NCBI RefSeq assembly: GCF_002013375.1
Contig: NZ_MAEW01000030.1
Span: 1-33,567, forward strand
Direction: 5' to 3'
DNA length: 33,567 nucleotides
From: Mycobacterium sp. D16Q13
GTDB lineage: Bacteria; Actinomycetota; Actinomycetes; Mycobacteriales; Mycobacteriaceae
Below the pieces are notes generated by a model. It saw nothing but the letters and a program-made list of their open reading frames with translations. It ran no database searches and was not told where the DNA came from. A program made the position numbers and the translations under genes. Below are positions 1 through 7,601 of this stretch, in pieces (the first letter of the stretch is position 1; each line of letters starts with the position of its first letter).

Positions 1-40
1 CGGAGCTGCTCCTTTGCACTCTGAACGTTGTTGGGGTGTC

Positions 41-415
41 TTAAAGTTCACGTTGATAGGCCGTGATAAGGGGCTCGGCCAACTGTCTGCCTTGCGCGGT
101 GATGATCAGCCACCAGCGGTACTGCCATCCGAATATGTCAAAGTTGTCGACATAGTCGGCGCGGACCTCGCGTAGCGCAGCTTCGGGATCATCGGTCGGC
201 ACAAATCGGTGTGCGTTTGGCGCCATAGTGCCCAGCTCGAATAGGCCGTCGCGGAGAAGCGAGCGGATTATGCTCAGTGTGGTCGCTCGGATCCTCGGTA
301 GGTACGCTTGCCTGTCGGCCTCCTGGACGTGCCAGTGCACCGCGAGCAGGCATACCCCACCCCCGAGACCCTCCATGAGGATCTTCGCGTGTGCCGAGTC
401 GTGGGTGTAGCTCAC
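41..415 (-). CDS. Hypothetical protein, about 124 aa
   Basis: I do not recognise the family. The frame stays open upstream to 547, but I chose the GTG at 415 because AAAGG lies 8 bases before it and the longer frame runs through two better-supported small ORFs. The protein is soluble-looking and tryptophan-rich near the C terminus (GWQYRWWLI), with a hydrophobic stretch near residues 14-28. It is last in a same-strand series starting at the ArsR-type regulator, so it may be co-transcribed with pckG and the SulP gene. No function can be assigned. Confidence 0.55.
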   Translation of the reverse strand: MSYTHDSAHAKILMEGLGGGVCLLAVHWHVQEADRQAYLPRIRATTLSIIRSLLRDGLFELGTMAPNAHRFVPTDDPEAALREVRADYVDNFDIFGWQYRWWLIITAQGRQLAEPLITAYQREL

Positions 416-432
416 AGGTGTGGCCTTTCCGC

Positions 433-459
433 CTACATGGCATCGTCGGGCAGTCTCAT
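433..459 (-). CDS. Possible 8-codon leader peptide
   Basis: The frame reads MRLPDDAM then TAG. AGAGG sits 8 bases before the ATG, and the stop falls 17 bases before the GTG of the next gene. It could be a translated leader coupling the membrane peptide upstream to the hypothetical protein downstream. It is too short to support from coding statistics, so only the signal spacing argues for it. Confidence 0.2.
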   Translation of the reverse strand: MRLPDDAM

Positions 460-474
460 ACCGGTTTGCCTCTC

Positions 475-555
475 TTAGCGCTGCAGCTTCCAGACCACGA
501 ACACGGTTGCGCTCATGAGCGCAATAAGTACGGTGATGGACGTCCACGAGTGCAT
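475..555 (-). CDS. Small one-helix membrane protein, 26 aa
   Basis: This short frame begins 14 bases after the SulP stop codon and has a good ribosome binding site (AGGAAAG, about 6 bases before the ATG). The product begins MHSWTSITVLIALMSATVFV and ends VWKLQR: a short polar N terminus, about 15 hydrophobic residues and a basic C terminus, as in single-pass accessory subunits of transporters (KdpF is a known example of this size class, although I see no sequence match). Position and signals suggest co-expression with the SulP transporter. The family is unknown and the role is inferred. Confidence 0.45.
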   Translation of the reverse strand: MHSWTSITVLIALMSATVFVVWKLQR

Positions 556-569
556 GCGGGGCTTTCCTG

Positions 570-2225
570 TCAGGTGTGTGTGGGGTAGGGACGGCCGGCG
601 TGGCTGCGGGCGTGAGCGATAGCGTCCTCGAGGGTGTCGATGAGGTGTTTTTCGTGGCGCAGGGATTCGATGACGCCCACGTTGGTCAACAGTTTGAGGT
701 GTTCGGGGCGTACACCTTTGATGATTACGGTGATGCCGCGGGCCTCTAGGTCTTCGGCGATCTGGGCCAGCGTGTGTGCGCCGGTGGCATCAAGCATGCC
801 CAGTTGGGACATGCGGATGATCACAACATTGACGTCGGGATGGTCGGCGTCGGTGATGGTATTCGAGATGCGTTCGGCCGCACCGAAAAACATGGAGCCA
901 TCCAGGCGCAGCAGTGCGATCCTCTCATCGCCCGGCTCCGGAGGGCCGGGTAGCTCTTCCCGGGTGACACTGCTGCGTCGCGCCACGACGCGTAGGGCGA
1001 AGAAGGCGGCCACCACGATGCCGATTTCCACAGCTTCGATCAGATCGAAACAGATCGTGACAACTGCGGTGAGAGCAAAGGTCAGGGCATCGGAGCGGGT
1101 GGAGCGCAGGATTGTGACCGCAGTGCGCGCCGAGATCATCCGGAAGGAGGTGATCATCAGGACCGCCGAGAGTGCGGCTAACGGGATGGCAGCCACTGGC
1201 CCGCTGGCCAGGTACACCACCGCGAGCAGCAGAACTGAGTGTGTGATCGCCGCGACACGGGTGCGGGCCCCGGATCGGACATTGACGGCGGTGCGGGCGA
1301 TCGCTCCGGTGGCCGGCATCCCGCCGAACACCCCGGAGGCCACCGAGGCCAGGCCCTGCCCGACGAGCTCGCGATCGGGATCGTAGGGGCCGGTGGGTGA
1401 CATGGTGGCCGCGACCCGCGCCGATAGCAGCGATTCGATCGCAGCCAAGGCAGCAATTGCCACTGCTGCTCCCAGAAGGGCTTGCAAGGCAGCCAGATTG
1501 GCGTGCGGCAGCAGCGGCGCCGGTAGCCGCGACGGCAATTCGCCGATACGGGCGACCGACAATCCTGTGGCGGTCACCAGCACGGTTGCGGCCACGACTG
1601 CTGTCAATGATTCGGGGATGGCACGGTGCAGCCGCGGCAGGCCAACCATCAGCGCCGCAACGAATCCCACCACCAACAATGGTGATGCGGCCACGCTCCA
1701 GCGGGTGTGCATGAGAACGTCGATCGCGGCGGCCAGCGGGGGGTGGCCCTGCGGTGCCGACAGGCCCACGGCGGCGGGGACTTGCTGCAGGAAGATGATC
1801 GCGGCAATCCCCAGGGTGAAGCCCTCGATCACAGGCCACGGGATGAACGTAACCGCACGACCCAACCCGGTGATGCCCGCGGCCACCACGATGATCCCGG
1901 CCAGGATAGTGACTAAAGCCAAACTGCCGCTGCCATATTGAGCCACGATGGGCGCCAACACGACCGCCATAGCCCCGGTGGGCCCGGACACCTGCACATG
2001 TGAGCCACCGAACACCGCCGCGATCACACCGGCGATCACCGCCGTGATCAGGCCTGCGGCGGCCCCGGCCCCCGAGCTGATCCCGAACGCCAACGCCAGC
2101 GGCAGCGCAACCACCCCGACGGTGATCCCAGCCAGGATGTCGCGGCGCCATGACCGACTCAAACCGGCGTAATCGTTGCGTCGCGGCAGCAGCCGCGCCA
2201 CCGCGCCGCTACCGGCTGCACCCAT
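570..2225 (-). CDS. SulP-family anion transporter with STAS domain
   Basis: This is a 551-residue integral membrane protein. The N-terminal region carries the SulP signature (GITVGVVALPLALAFGISSG, then GGSHVQVSGPTGAMAVVLAP), followed by many hydrophobic segments to about residue 410. A C-terminal cytoplasmic STAS domain covers about 425-540 (LLRLDGSMFFGA, then LGMLDATGAHTL). SulP proteins move sulfate, bicarbonate or dicarboxylates, and the substrate cannot be read from sequence. There is no fused carbonic anhydrase. The start may be ATG 2225 or the GTG one codon upstream; neither has a strong ribosome binding site. The gene lies about 60 bases after pckG on the same strand, so a shared transcript is likely. 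Confidence 0.9.
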   Translation of the reverse strand: MGAAGSGAVARLLPRRNDYAGLSRSWRRDILAGITVGVVALPLALAFGISSGAGAAAGLITAVIAGVIAAVFGGSHVQVSGPTGAMAVVLAPIVAQYGSGSLALVTILAGIIVVAAGITGLGRAVTFIPWPVIEGFTLGIAAIIFLQQVPAAVGLSAPQGHPPLAAAIDVLMHTRWSVAASPLLVVGFVAALMVGLPRLHRAIPESLTAVVAATVLVTATGLSVARIGELPSRLPAPLLPHANLAALQALLGAAVAIAALAAIESLLSARVAATMSPTGPYDPDRELVGQGLASVASGVFGGMPATGAIARTAVNVRSGARTRVAAITHSVLLLAVVYLASGPVAAIPLAALSAVLMITSFRMISARTAVTILRSTRSDALTFALTAVVTICFDLIEAVEIGIVVAAFFALRVVARRSSVTREELPGPPEPGDERIALLRLDGSMFFGAAERISNTITDADHPDVNVVIIRMSQLGMLDATGAHTLAQIAEDLEARGITVIIKGVRPEHLKLLTNVGVIESLRHEKHLIDTLEDAIAHARSHAGRPYPTHT

Positions 2226-2286
2226 CACCGGCAGCCGTGACCGATCGGGCCCCGCTGCGGCACCGAGGCCTCATCTGGGTTGATGG

Positions 2287-4170
2287 TCACCGTGATTCGG
2301 TGGCCGAGCCGGCGCATCCCTGCCGTGCTTCGACCAGTCGTGTCCGCAGGGCGCCCAGCTCGACCCGCAGGTCATCGGGCAGCCGGTTGCCGCCGATGCT
2401 GGCATACCAGTAATCGATCGACTCGGCTTCGGCGATCCATTCGTCGATGTTCACCGACAGCGCCTCTTCGAGGTCCCGATCGCTGATATCCAGCCCGGTG
2501 CGATCGATCGCATCAACGGTGGGCAGGTAGCCGATTGGGGTTGCGACCGCGTCAGCGGTGGCTTCGAGGCGCTCCAGCGCCCACTTGAGGACGCGGGCAT
2601 TGTCCCCGAAACCGGGCCACAGGAACTTGTCATCGCTACCACGGCGGAACCAGTTGACATAGAAGATCTTCGGCAGCAGATCCGGATCGCTGCGGGTACC
2701 GATATTGAGCCAGTGCTGAAAGTAGTCGCCGACGTGATAGCCCAGGAACGGGCGCATCGCCATCGGGTCGCGGCGCAAGACACCGACTTCACCGGCAGCC
2801 GCCGCGGTGGTTTCGGAAGACAGCGTGGAGGCCAGGAACACCCCGTGACGCCAGTTCCGGGATTCGGTGATCAGCGGCACCGTGCTGGCGCGCCGGCCGC
2901 CAAAGAAGATCGCCGAGATCGGCACCCCCGTGGGGTCATCCCATTCGGGGGCCACCGTCGGGCACTGCGCGATTGGGGTGCAATAGCGCGAATTCGGGTG
3001 CGCAGCGGGCTCGGTGGATGCCGGCGTCCAGTGCTGGCCGCGCCAGTCGGTCAAGTGTTCGGGCGGGGTGTCGGTCGCACCTTCCCACCACACATCCCCA
3101 TCGTTAGTCAGCGCCGTATTGGTAAAGATCGAGTTGCCCAGCTCGATAGTGTCCATCGCGTGCGGATTTGTACCCCGCCCAGTACCCGGCGCGACCCCGA
3201 AGAACCCGGCCTCGGGGTTGACCGCATACAAGCGCCCATCGGCCCCGAACCGCATCCAGGCGATGTCATCGCCGATCGTTTCGGCGGTCCAGCCCGACAA
3301 CGTGGGGGCCAGCATCGCCATGTTCGTTTTGCCGCACGAGGACGGGAACGCCGCCGCTACATACTTCACGACACCTTGCGGGGAGGTGAGTTTGAGGATC
3401 AGCATGTGTTCGGCCAACCACCCCTCATCGCGGGCCATCACCGACGCGATGCGTAACGCGAAACACTTCTTTCCCAACAGTGCGTTACCCCCGTAGCCTG
3501 AGCCGTAGCTCCAGATCGTGCGGGTGGCCGGGAAATGCGATATGTACTTGGTCTCATCACAGGGCCACGGCACATCTGCCTGTCCCGGTGTCAGCGGGGC
3601 GCCCACTGAGTGCACGCATTTGACGAACCGGCCACGCAGCCCCAGCCGATCCCACACCGGGGTACCGGAGCGCGTCATGATCTGCATCGACACCGCCACA
3701 TACTCCGAATCAGTCACCTGCACACCGAACTTCGGGTCATCAGAGCCCAGCGGGCCCATGCAGAACGCGATCACGTACATGGTGCGCCCCGCCATTGCGC
3801 CCCGATATTCCTCGGTCATGATCGTGGCCATATCCACCGGGTCCATCCAGTTGTTGGTCGGACCCGCGTCGGCCGCGTTCTCCGAGCAGATAAACGTGCG
3901 GTCTTCCACCCGCGCCACATCCGCCGGGTCCGACACAGCCCAAAAAGAATTCGGCTTACCCGTCAGTGGCACAAATGTGCCCTTAGCCACCAGCTGCTTG
4001 GTCAGCCGATCCCACTCGGCGCGCGCCCCGTCACACCACACCACCTGATCCGGACCCAACAACTCGGCCATCTCCGACACCCACAGCAACACTCCGGCGT
4101 GCGTGGTCGGCGCGGGCGCCAACCCCTGCACAGACCGCGCCGTATCCATTGCATCCACAGAACTCGCCAC
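2287..4170 (-). CDS. pckG: GTP-dependent phosphoenolpyruvate carboxykinase
   Basis: This cytosolic enzyme interconverts oxaloacetate + GTP with phosphoenolpyruvate + GDP + CO2, linking the TCA cycle to gluconeogenesis and anaplerosis. Visible motifs are the substrate loop YGGNALLGKKCFALRIAS (about 226-243), the P-loop FPSSCGKTNMAM (about 275-286) with the GTP-type hyper-reactive cysteine, the metal-binding IGDDIAWM (about 299-306), VNPEAGFFGVAPGT, and KFLWPGFGDNARVLKW near the C terminus. I chose GTG 4170 (627 aa) because GGAG lies 6 bases upstream; the frame extends to 4209 without another good signal. Mycobacterial PEPCKs are about 606 aa. A location between an ArsR regulator and a SulP transporter is unusual and may mark a second copy. 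Confidence 0.93.
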   Translation of the reverse strand: MASSVDAMDTARSVQGLAPAPTTHAGVLLWVSEMAELLGPDQVVWCDGARAEWDRLTKQLVAKGTFVPLTGKPNSFWAVSDPADVARVEDRTFICSENAADAGPTNNWMDPVDMATIMTEEYRGAMAGRTMYVIAFCMGPLGSDDPKFGVQVTDSEYVAVSMQIMTRSGTPVWDRLGLRGRFVKCVHSVGAPLTPGQADVPWPCDETKYISHFPATRTIWSYGSGYGGNALLGKKCFALRIASVMARDEGWLAEHMLILKLTSPQGVVKYVAAAFPSSCGKTNMAMLAPTLSGWTAETIGDDIAWMRFGADGRLYAVNPEAGFFGVAPGTGRGTNPHAMDTIELGNSIFTNTALTNDGDVWWEGATDTPPEHLTDWRGQHWTPASTEPAAHPNSRYCTPIAQCPTVAPEWDDPTGVPISAIFFGGRRASTVPLITESRNWRHGVFLASTLSSETTAAAAGEVGVLRRDPMAMRPFLGYHVGDYFQHWLNIGTRSDPDLLPKIFYVNWFRRGSDDKFLWPGFGDNARVLKWALERLEATADAVATPIGYLPTVDAIDRTGLDISDRDLEEALSVNIDEWIAEAESIDYWYASIGGNRLPDDLRVELGALRTRLVEARQGCAGSATESR

Positions 4171-4237
4171 AACACTCTCCTTGCCCACGCTTGAGAACAT
4201 CACCATCAATAAATCACGCTAATTAAGAAAGTACGCA

Positions 4238-4283
4238 ACTAGTGCGCTAGTCGGAGATACCCCCGTCGATACCTCCGACTAGC
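4238..4283 (-). promoter_or_regulatory. Alternative hairpins between arsR-type gene and pckG
   Basis: An 11-bp perfect inverted repeat has arms GCTAGTCGGAG (4246-4256) and CTCCGACTAGC (4273-4283) and overlaps the regulator's stop codon. In the minus-strand RNA the ACTAG end of the second arm transcribed can instead pair with CTAGT just downstream (4238-4242 with 4247-4251 in plus coordinates), so two hairpins exclude each other. There is no U-run. It could be an operator, a processing site or an attenuator controlling pckG. Confidence 0.45.
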
Positions 4284-4644
4284 GCCGGGTCTGCGCTACT
4301 ACCACCGGCTCGGCCGGCGCGGCACCATCGAGCCACTCGGCCTGATCGGCAACCACCCCCGTCAAGATCCGCCGCGCCGTGGCCAGCAGCTCAGCCACCT
4401 GTGGAGAGGTCAACGTGTACAGCACCGACAACCCCTCACGCCGCGCCGTCACCAAACCTGCTCTGCGCAGCACCGCCAACTGCTGGGACAAATTCGCCGG
4501 CTCGATCCCAACTTCCGGCAGCATCTCCGATACAGCCTGATCCCGCTCGCTGAGTAACTCCAGCACCCGTATCCGCACAGGATGCCCCAGCGTCTTAAAA
4601 AAATCCGCCTTCATCCGATACAGCGGTTGACGTGCATCCACCAC
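4279..4644 (-). CDS. ArsR-family winged-helix regulator, cysteine-free
   Basis: This 121-residue protein has the ArsR fold: FFKTLGHPVRIRVLELLSE near residues 15-33, the recognition region EPANLSQQLAVLRRAGLV about 48-65, and a wing ending in LSVLYTLTS. It has no cysteine and a single histidine, so the metal sites of ArsR, CmtR or KmtR are absent and the signal is probably not a heavy metal. The GTG start has AGGTGGG upstream. It is the first gene of the minus-strand series leading to pckG and SulP, and it diverges from the DUF5313 gene. It probably controls its own operon through the 4645-4727 region. The ligand is unknown. Confidence 0.85.
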   Translation of the reverse strand: MVDARQPLYRMKADFFKTLGHPVRIRVLELLSERDQAVSEMLPEVGIEPANLSQQLAVLRRAGLVTARREGLSVLYTLTSPQVAELLATARRILTGVVADQAEWLDGAAPAEPVVVAQTRR

Positions 4645-4727
4645 AAGCCCACCTCACCAAAACAATCAACATGCAAACATTAGCAACCCGGCAATAACCC
4701 AGGACAAGGGCCCGTCTATAGTTCTCC

Positions 4728-4787
4728 ATGGCTCTCACCGGGGCTACCTTGTACTCATCAGGGCTGTCTGATGCCCGCTTCCGGTGA
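4728..4787 (+). CDS. Possible leaderless 19-aa upstream ORF
   Basis: The frame MALTGATLYSSGLSDARFR begins 5 bases after the -10-like TATAGT (4717-4722), which would make the transcript leaderless or nearly so. Start and stop lie within the two arms of the inverted repeat 4729-4793. It precedes the DUF5313 gene by 70 bases and could be a regulatory leader. Support is positional only. Confidence 0.25.
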   Translation: MALTGATLYSSGLSDARFR

Positions 4788-4793
4788 GAGCCA
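4729..4793 (+). repeat. 13-bp inverted repeat in the DUF5313 leader
   Basis: The arms TGGCTCTCACCGG (4729-4741) and CCGGTGAGAGCCA (4781-4793) are perfectly complementary across a 39-base loop. If transcription starts about 7 bases after TATAGT, the hairpin forms the extreme 5' end of the mRNA. It could stabilise the transcript or respond to translation of the short ORF inside it. It could also be a DNA operator for the divergent ArsR-type regulator. Confidence 0.5.
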
Positions 4794-4857
4794 CCCAATA
4801 CCTACCCAGTGGGCGCGACCGACCAGGCACACCGGGCATCCAACGAGGAGTTTGTCG

Positions 4858-5274
4858 ATGGCCACCGACCGGCCGACCGCATGGCAGTACATCACCTACG
4901 CGTATGGGCGGCGCCTGCCCGACAGCATGGGCGATTGGGTCGCCAACGACCTGGCCGGCCCCGGGGCCATTCGACGACACATGATTCGTTACGTGATCCC
5001 GCCCCATTTCATCCTGGCCCCATTCTGGCTGCTGCCCGGCGGACTCCTGCTGCATACCGCGATCACACTGCCCATCTACGTCTGGGCAATCCTGATGACC
5101 CACGCTCTCAACAAGATTTGGCGGCGCCACCGGCTCGCCACACACGGCCTTGACCCCAAACTCGCCGACAACGTCAACCACGAAAAGAACGCACGCAAGC
5201 ACCAGGCATACGCCCAAAGGTATGGCGCGCGCACACAGACAAACGACACCTATTCCAGCAGCGACCCTATCTGA
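4858..5274 (+). CDS. DUF5313 family membrane protein
   Basis: The 138-residue product starts MATDRPTAWQYITYAYGRRL and continues DWVANDLAGPGAIRRHMIR, the recognisable opening of the mycobacterial DUF5313 family. Two hydrophobic segments (about 42-58 and 63-82) form a hairpin through the membrane, followed by a basic, charged C-terminal tail. I chose ATG 4858 because GAGGAG lies 7 bases upstream; the frame is open further up but lacks signals. The molecular function of the family is unknown. It is transcribed away from the ArsR-type regulator. Confidence 0.82.
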   Translation: MATDRPTAWQYITYAYGRRLPDSMGDWVANDLAGPGAIRRHMIRYVIPPHFILAPFWLLPGGLLLHTAITLPIYVWAILMTHALNKIWRRHRLATHGLDPKLADNVNHEKNARKHQAYAQRYGARTQTNDTYSSSDPI

Positions 5275-5680
5275 ATCACCCACGAAAACTGCACGACAGC
5301 AACTTATTTCGTGCAGATCGTAGAGCTGGCCGGAAGGCCCCCGGGCCGTTCAACGATGGTGAGATCACGCCCATCACCCTCGTGAACGAGCTCCGTTCAG
5401 CATCAAGCAGTTTGGTCGGACCACTCCCTGCCCTGTATTTGGAATCCGGTGGCCAATTCATGTTCTGGGGCACCGAACTATTGTCGGTCATTGGTTATCG
5501 GGCTCGACCTCTGATATGCTGAAACCGGTTGATTTTCTTAGTGACACGCTCGCGAAGATTTTCCGCGGCGGACACACACCAATCTCCGTGACTTTTACCG
5601 GTTGCTTTGATTTCGCGTACCTCCGCAAGACCCAGGGTCGAACGTCGACCCCGCAATTAGATACTCAGGAGAGTAATCGC
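5275..5680. other. Intergenic region before the cold-shock gene
   Basis: No convincing gene lies in these 406 bases. Near the left end an 8-bp hairpin (CTGCACGA at 5289-5296, TCGTGCAG at 5309-5316) may end the DUF5313 transcript. The right part holds the putative cold-shock promoter and a leader of about 155 bases. The open frames are short and unsupported. Confidence 0.5.
5491..5520 (+). promoter_or_regulatory. Putative sigma-A promoter of the cold-shock gene
   Basis: TTGGTT (5491-5496) and TATGCT (5515-5520) are separated by 18 bases. The predicted start near 5527 leaves a 5' untranslated leader of about 155 bases, similar to the long structured leaders of cold-shock mRNAs. Confidence 0.4.
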
Positions 5681-5887
5681 ATGGCTCAAGGCATCGTGAA
5701 GTGGTTCAACGCCGAAAAGGGATTCGGGTTCATCACCCCGGACAACGGCAGCAAGGACCTCTTCGTTCACTTCTCGGCCATCCTCGACAAGGGCGGCTTC
5801 CGCAGCCTCAACGAGAACGATCGCGTCAGCTTCGAAGAAGAAGCCGGCGATCGCGGCCCCCAGGCAGTCTCAGTGCAGACTGTCTAA
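5681..5887 (+). CDS. Cold-shock domain protein (CspA type)
   Basis: This 68-residue single cold-shock domain binds single-stranded RNA or DNA and is expected to melt secondary structure as an RNA chaperone. The RNP1 motif KGFGFI lies at about 13-18 and the RNP2-like motif DLFVHFSAI at about 26-34. The length matches the usual 65-70 residues. GGAGAG lies about 7 bases before the ATG. The gene appears monocistronic, with its own promoter and a strong terminator 30 bases after the stop. Confidence 0.95.
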   Translation: MAQGIVKWFNAEKGFGFITPDNGSKDLFVHFSAILDKGGFRSLNENDRVSFEEEAGDRGPQAVSVQTV

Positions 5888-5916
5888 AGTCTTACCGCGC
5901 AAGATAAATGCGCTCG

Positions 5917-5952
5917 GCTGGCCGTCCAGGATTCCTGGGCGGCCAGCTTTTT
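5917..5952 (+). terminator. Rho-independent terminator after the cold-shock gene
   Basis: A 14-bp stem (GCTGGCCGTCCAGG, 5917-5930, against CCTGGGCGGCCAGC, 5934-5947, with one G-T pair) has a 3-base loop and is followed by TTTTT. It is an unusually classical terminator for a mycobacterium. On the opposite strand there is no U-run, so it would serve the convergent diguanylate cyclase gene poorly. Confidence 0.9.
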
Positions 5953-5974
5953 GTTCGCCGTCCAGACTATCGGC

Positions 5975-7078
5975 TCAGAGGCTGGTGCGGCGCTCGATGA
6001 GATTGGCCCCTTGCGATGTCGCATGCCTTTTCGCGGCGTACATCGCGCTGTCGGCCTTAATGAGTAAGTCCGCGACTATCACCGCCAGTGATATGGGTGC
6101 GCTGTCGTCGGCCCGCGATAGTTCCTCGGATGCGACGCCGACACTGGCATCGATCTGGGTGACGTCGCCGGCGAGGGCGTCTTCGACCGCGTGCTGGTAG
6201 TCGAGCACGCGGTGTGCGTCGAGAACGGCAACGACACCGAACTCGTCTCCACCGAGCCGGACTAGCCACGTATCGGGACCAGCCAACAGCTGCAGCAGTT
6301 GAGCCGTTTGCTGCAGTACGTGGTCGCCCGCGTGGTGTCCTTCTTTGTCGTTGATCGATTTGAACCCGTTCAGGTCGATGACAGCGACTGCCACGTGCTT
6401 GCCGGTTGGGTCACCGGCCCAGTCCGCGCAGGCTTGCTGAAGGCCGCGGCGGTTGAGCAGGCCGGTGAGTTCGTCGTGGCGGGCAAGGCGATCCTTGTCG
6501 CGGGCGACCTCGCCGAATTGCGCCATGCCCACGTAGATTGCCCAGGCGGCGACCGCGTTGACCAAGATCACGGTAGCCACGGTCGTGATGAGTGCCGGAG
6601 TGCTCGAATCGCCGCGAATCACCGCACCGCCTATCGTCAACCCGGTCGCCAGTGCGGTCACCGCAGCCTGCAGTGCCATCGCCAACCGGCCGTGAAACGC
6701 GAACGCATAGGTGTTGGCGGCAACCAGCCACACCAGCTTGAGAAACGCGATACCGGTCTCCGTGACGACGCAGACACCGACTGTGATCGCTAGATCGCAG
6801 TACGCGATATAGGCGATGGACTCCGCGTAGGTGATGGGTTTTTTGAGGGCGTACCGGATGCCCCAGGCGAACGCCGGAATCGAAATCGCGAGACAGACAA
6901 GCGGAACCGTGGACATACCTTCGAAGGCCAGCGTTATCGCTGCGGCACCGATGCCGGGTGCGCAGATAGCTGTGAGGATCCAGACAGGGCGTAACAGCCG
7001 AATGCCCTCAAGCGTCTCGGTATTGGCCGCATAGATCTGCTCCGCACGATCGCGGAAGTTCATGACATGGCTAGACAT
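5975..7078 (-). CDS. Membrane-bound diguanylate cyclase (GGDEF)
   Basis: This 367-residue protein has about six hydrophobic helices in residues 30-190 followed by a GGDEF domain from about 198. The domain starts DELTGLLNRRG (202-212), includes IDLNGFKSINDKEGHHAGD for nucleotide and metal binding, and carries an intact GGDEF (276-280), so c-di-GMP synthesis is likely. The RxxD inhibitory I-site that normally lies nine to six residues before GGDEF is absent (G and T occupy those places), so feedback inhibition is probably missing. There is no EAL domain. The ATG is preceded by AGGCGGA. It is convergent with the cold-shock gene. Confidence 0.92.
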   Translation of the reverse strand: MSSHVMNFRDRAEQIYAANTETLEGIRLLRPVWILTAICAPGIGAAAITLAFEGMSTVPLVCLAISIPAFAWGIRYALKKPITYAESIAYIAYCDLAITVGVCVVTETGIAFLKLVWLVAANTYAFAFHGRLAMALQAAVTALATGLTIGGAVIRGDSSTPALITTVATVILVNAVAAWAIYVGMAQFGEVARDKDRLARHDELTGLLNRRGLQQACADWAGDPTGKHVAVAVIDLNGFKSINDKEGHHAGDHVLQQTAQLLQLLAGPDTWLVRLGGDEFGVVAVLDAHRVLDYQHAVEDALAGDVTQIDASVGVASEELSRADDSAPISLAVIVADLLIKADSAMYAAKRHATSQGANLIERRTSL

Positions 7079-7364
7079 GTTTCCGCCTAAGAAATCAACA
7101 CTTCGCTACGAGAACCTCGGTACCGCGCTGGACCTCGGACACGCGCCCGAACCAGGCCAGCGACATCGTAGCCTTCTTCTCTGACGTGCGCGCTCCGAAG
7201 CGGTTGCTGGTCAAACGATGCGGCGGTAATCCGGTCATCCTGGCGGCAAAAATCGCTCGCGGCTGTGGCCACCAGCTCGGGCGGGAAGGTGATAGCTGTG
7301 CTTCGCGGCCGACACGTTGACTAGCCTGAACATGGATACCCGGACACCGAGGTAAGGAGATGTC

Positions 7365-7577
7365 ATGCGCCTATCTACACGCAATCAGCTGACTGGAACC
7401 ATCACCGAGGTCAATGTCGGAACCGTGATGGCCATTGTGAAGATCCGGCTCGACGGTGGCGATCAGGTCGTGACGTCTTCAATCACCAAGGACGCCGCGG
7501 CCGACCTCGGGCTCACCGTCGGTCAGGCCGCCACCGTCTTCATCAAGTCCACCGAGGTGACGGTGGGAGTCGAGTAG
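7365..7577 (+). CDS. Molbindin (Mop/TOBE domain protein)
   Basis: The 70-residue product is a single TOBE/Mop domain: MRLSTRNQLTGTITEVNVG, then VMAIVKIRL, SSITKDAAADLGL and VGQAATVFIKSTEV. Such small beta-barrel proteins bind molybdate or tungstate as oligomers and buffer the oxyanion for cofactor synthesis. A strong ribosome binding site (AAGGAGA) precedes the ATG. No molybdenum transport or cofactor gene lies next to it here. Confidence 0.92.
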   Translation: MRLSTRNQLTGTITEVNVGTVMAIVKIRLDGGDQVVTSSITKDAAADLGLTVGQAATVFIKSTEVTVGVE

Positions 7578-7601
7578 TTCAGGTTCGCGGCGAGCTGGGT
7601 C

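Noticed and set aside
2713..3496. Long plus-strand open frames within pckG
   Set aside because: Antisense shadows of a strongly conserved enzyme.
5276..5491. 71-codon minus-strand frame before the cold-shock gene
   Set aside because: No start signal or recognisable sequence; lies over the probable promoter region.
5516..5680. N-terminal extension of the cold-shock protein
   Set aside because: The frame is open, but a strong ribosome binding site precedes ATG 5681 and the family length is about 68 residues.
7087..7272. 61-codon minus-strand frame upstream of the diguanylate cyclase
   Set aside because: No ribosome binding site or leaderless signal, no recognisable motif and arginine-rich composition typical of non-coding frames.
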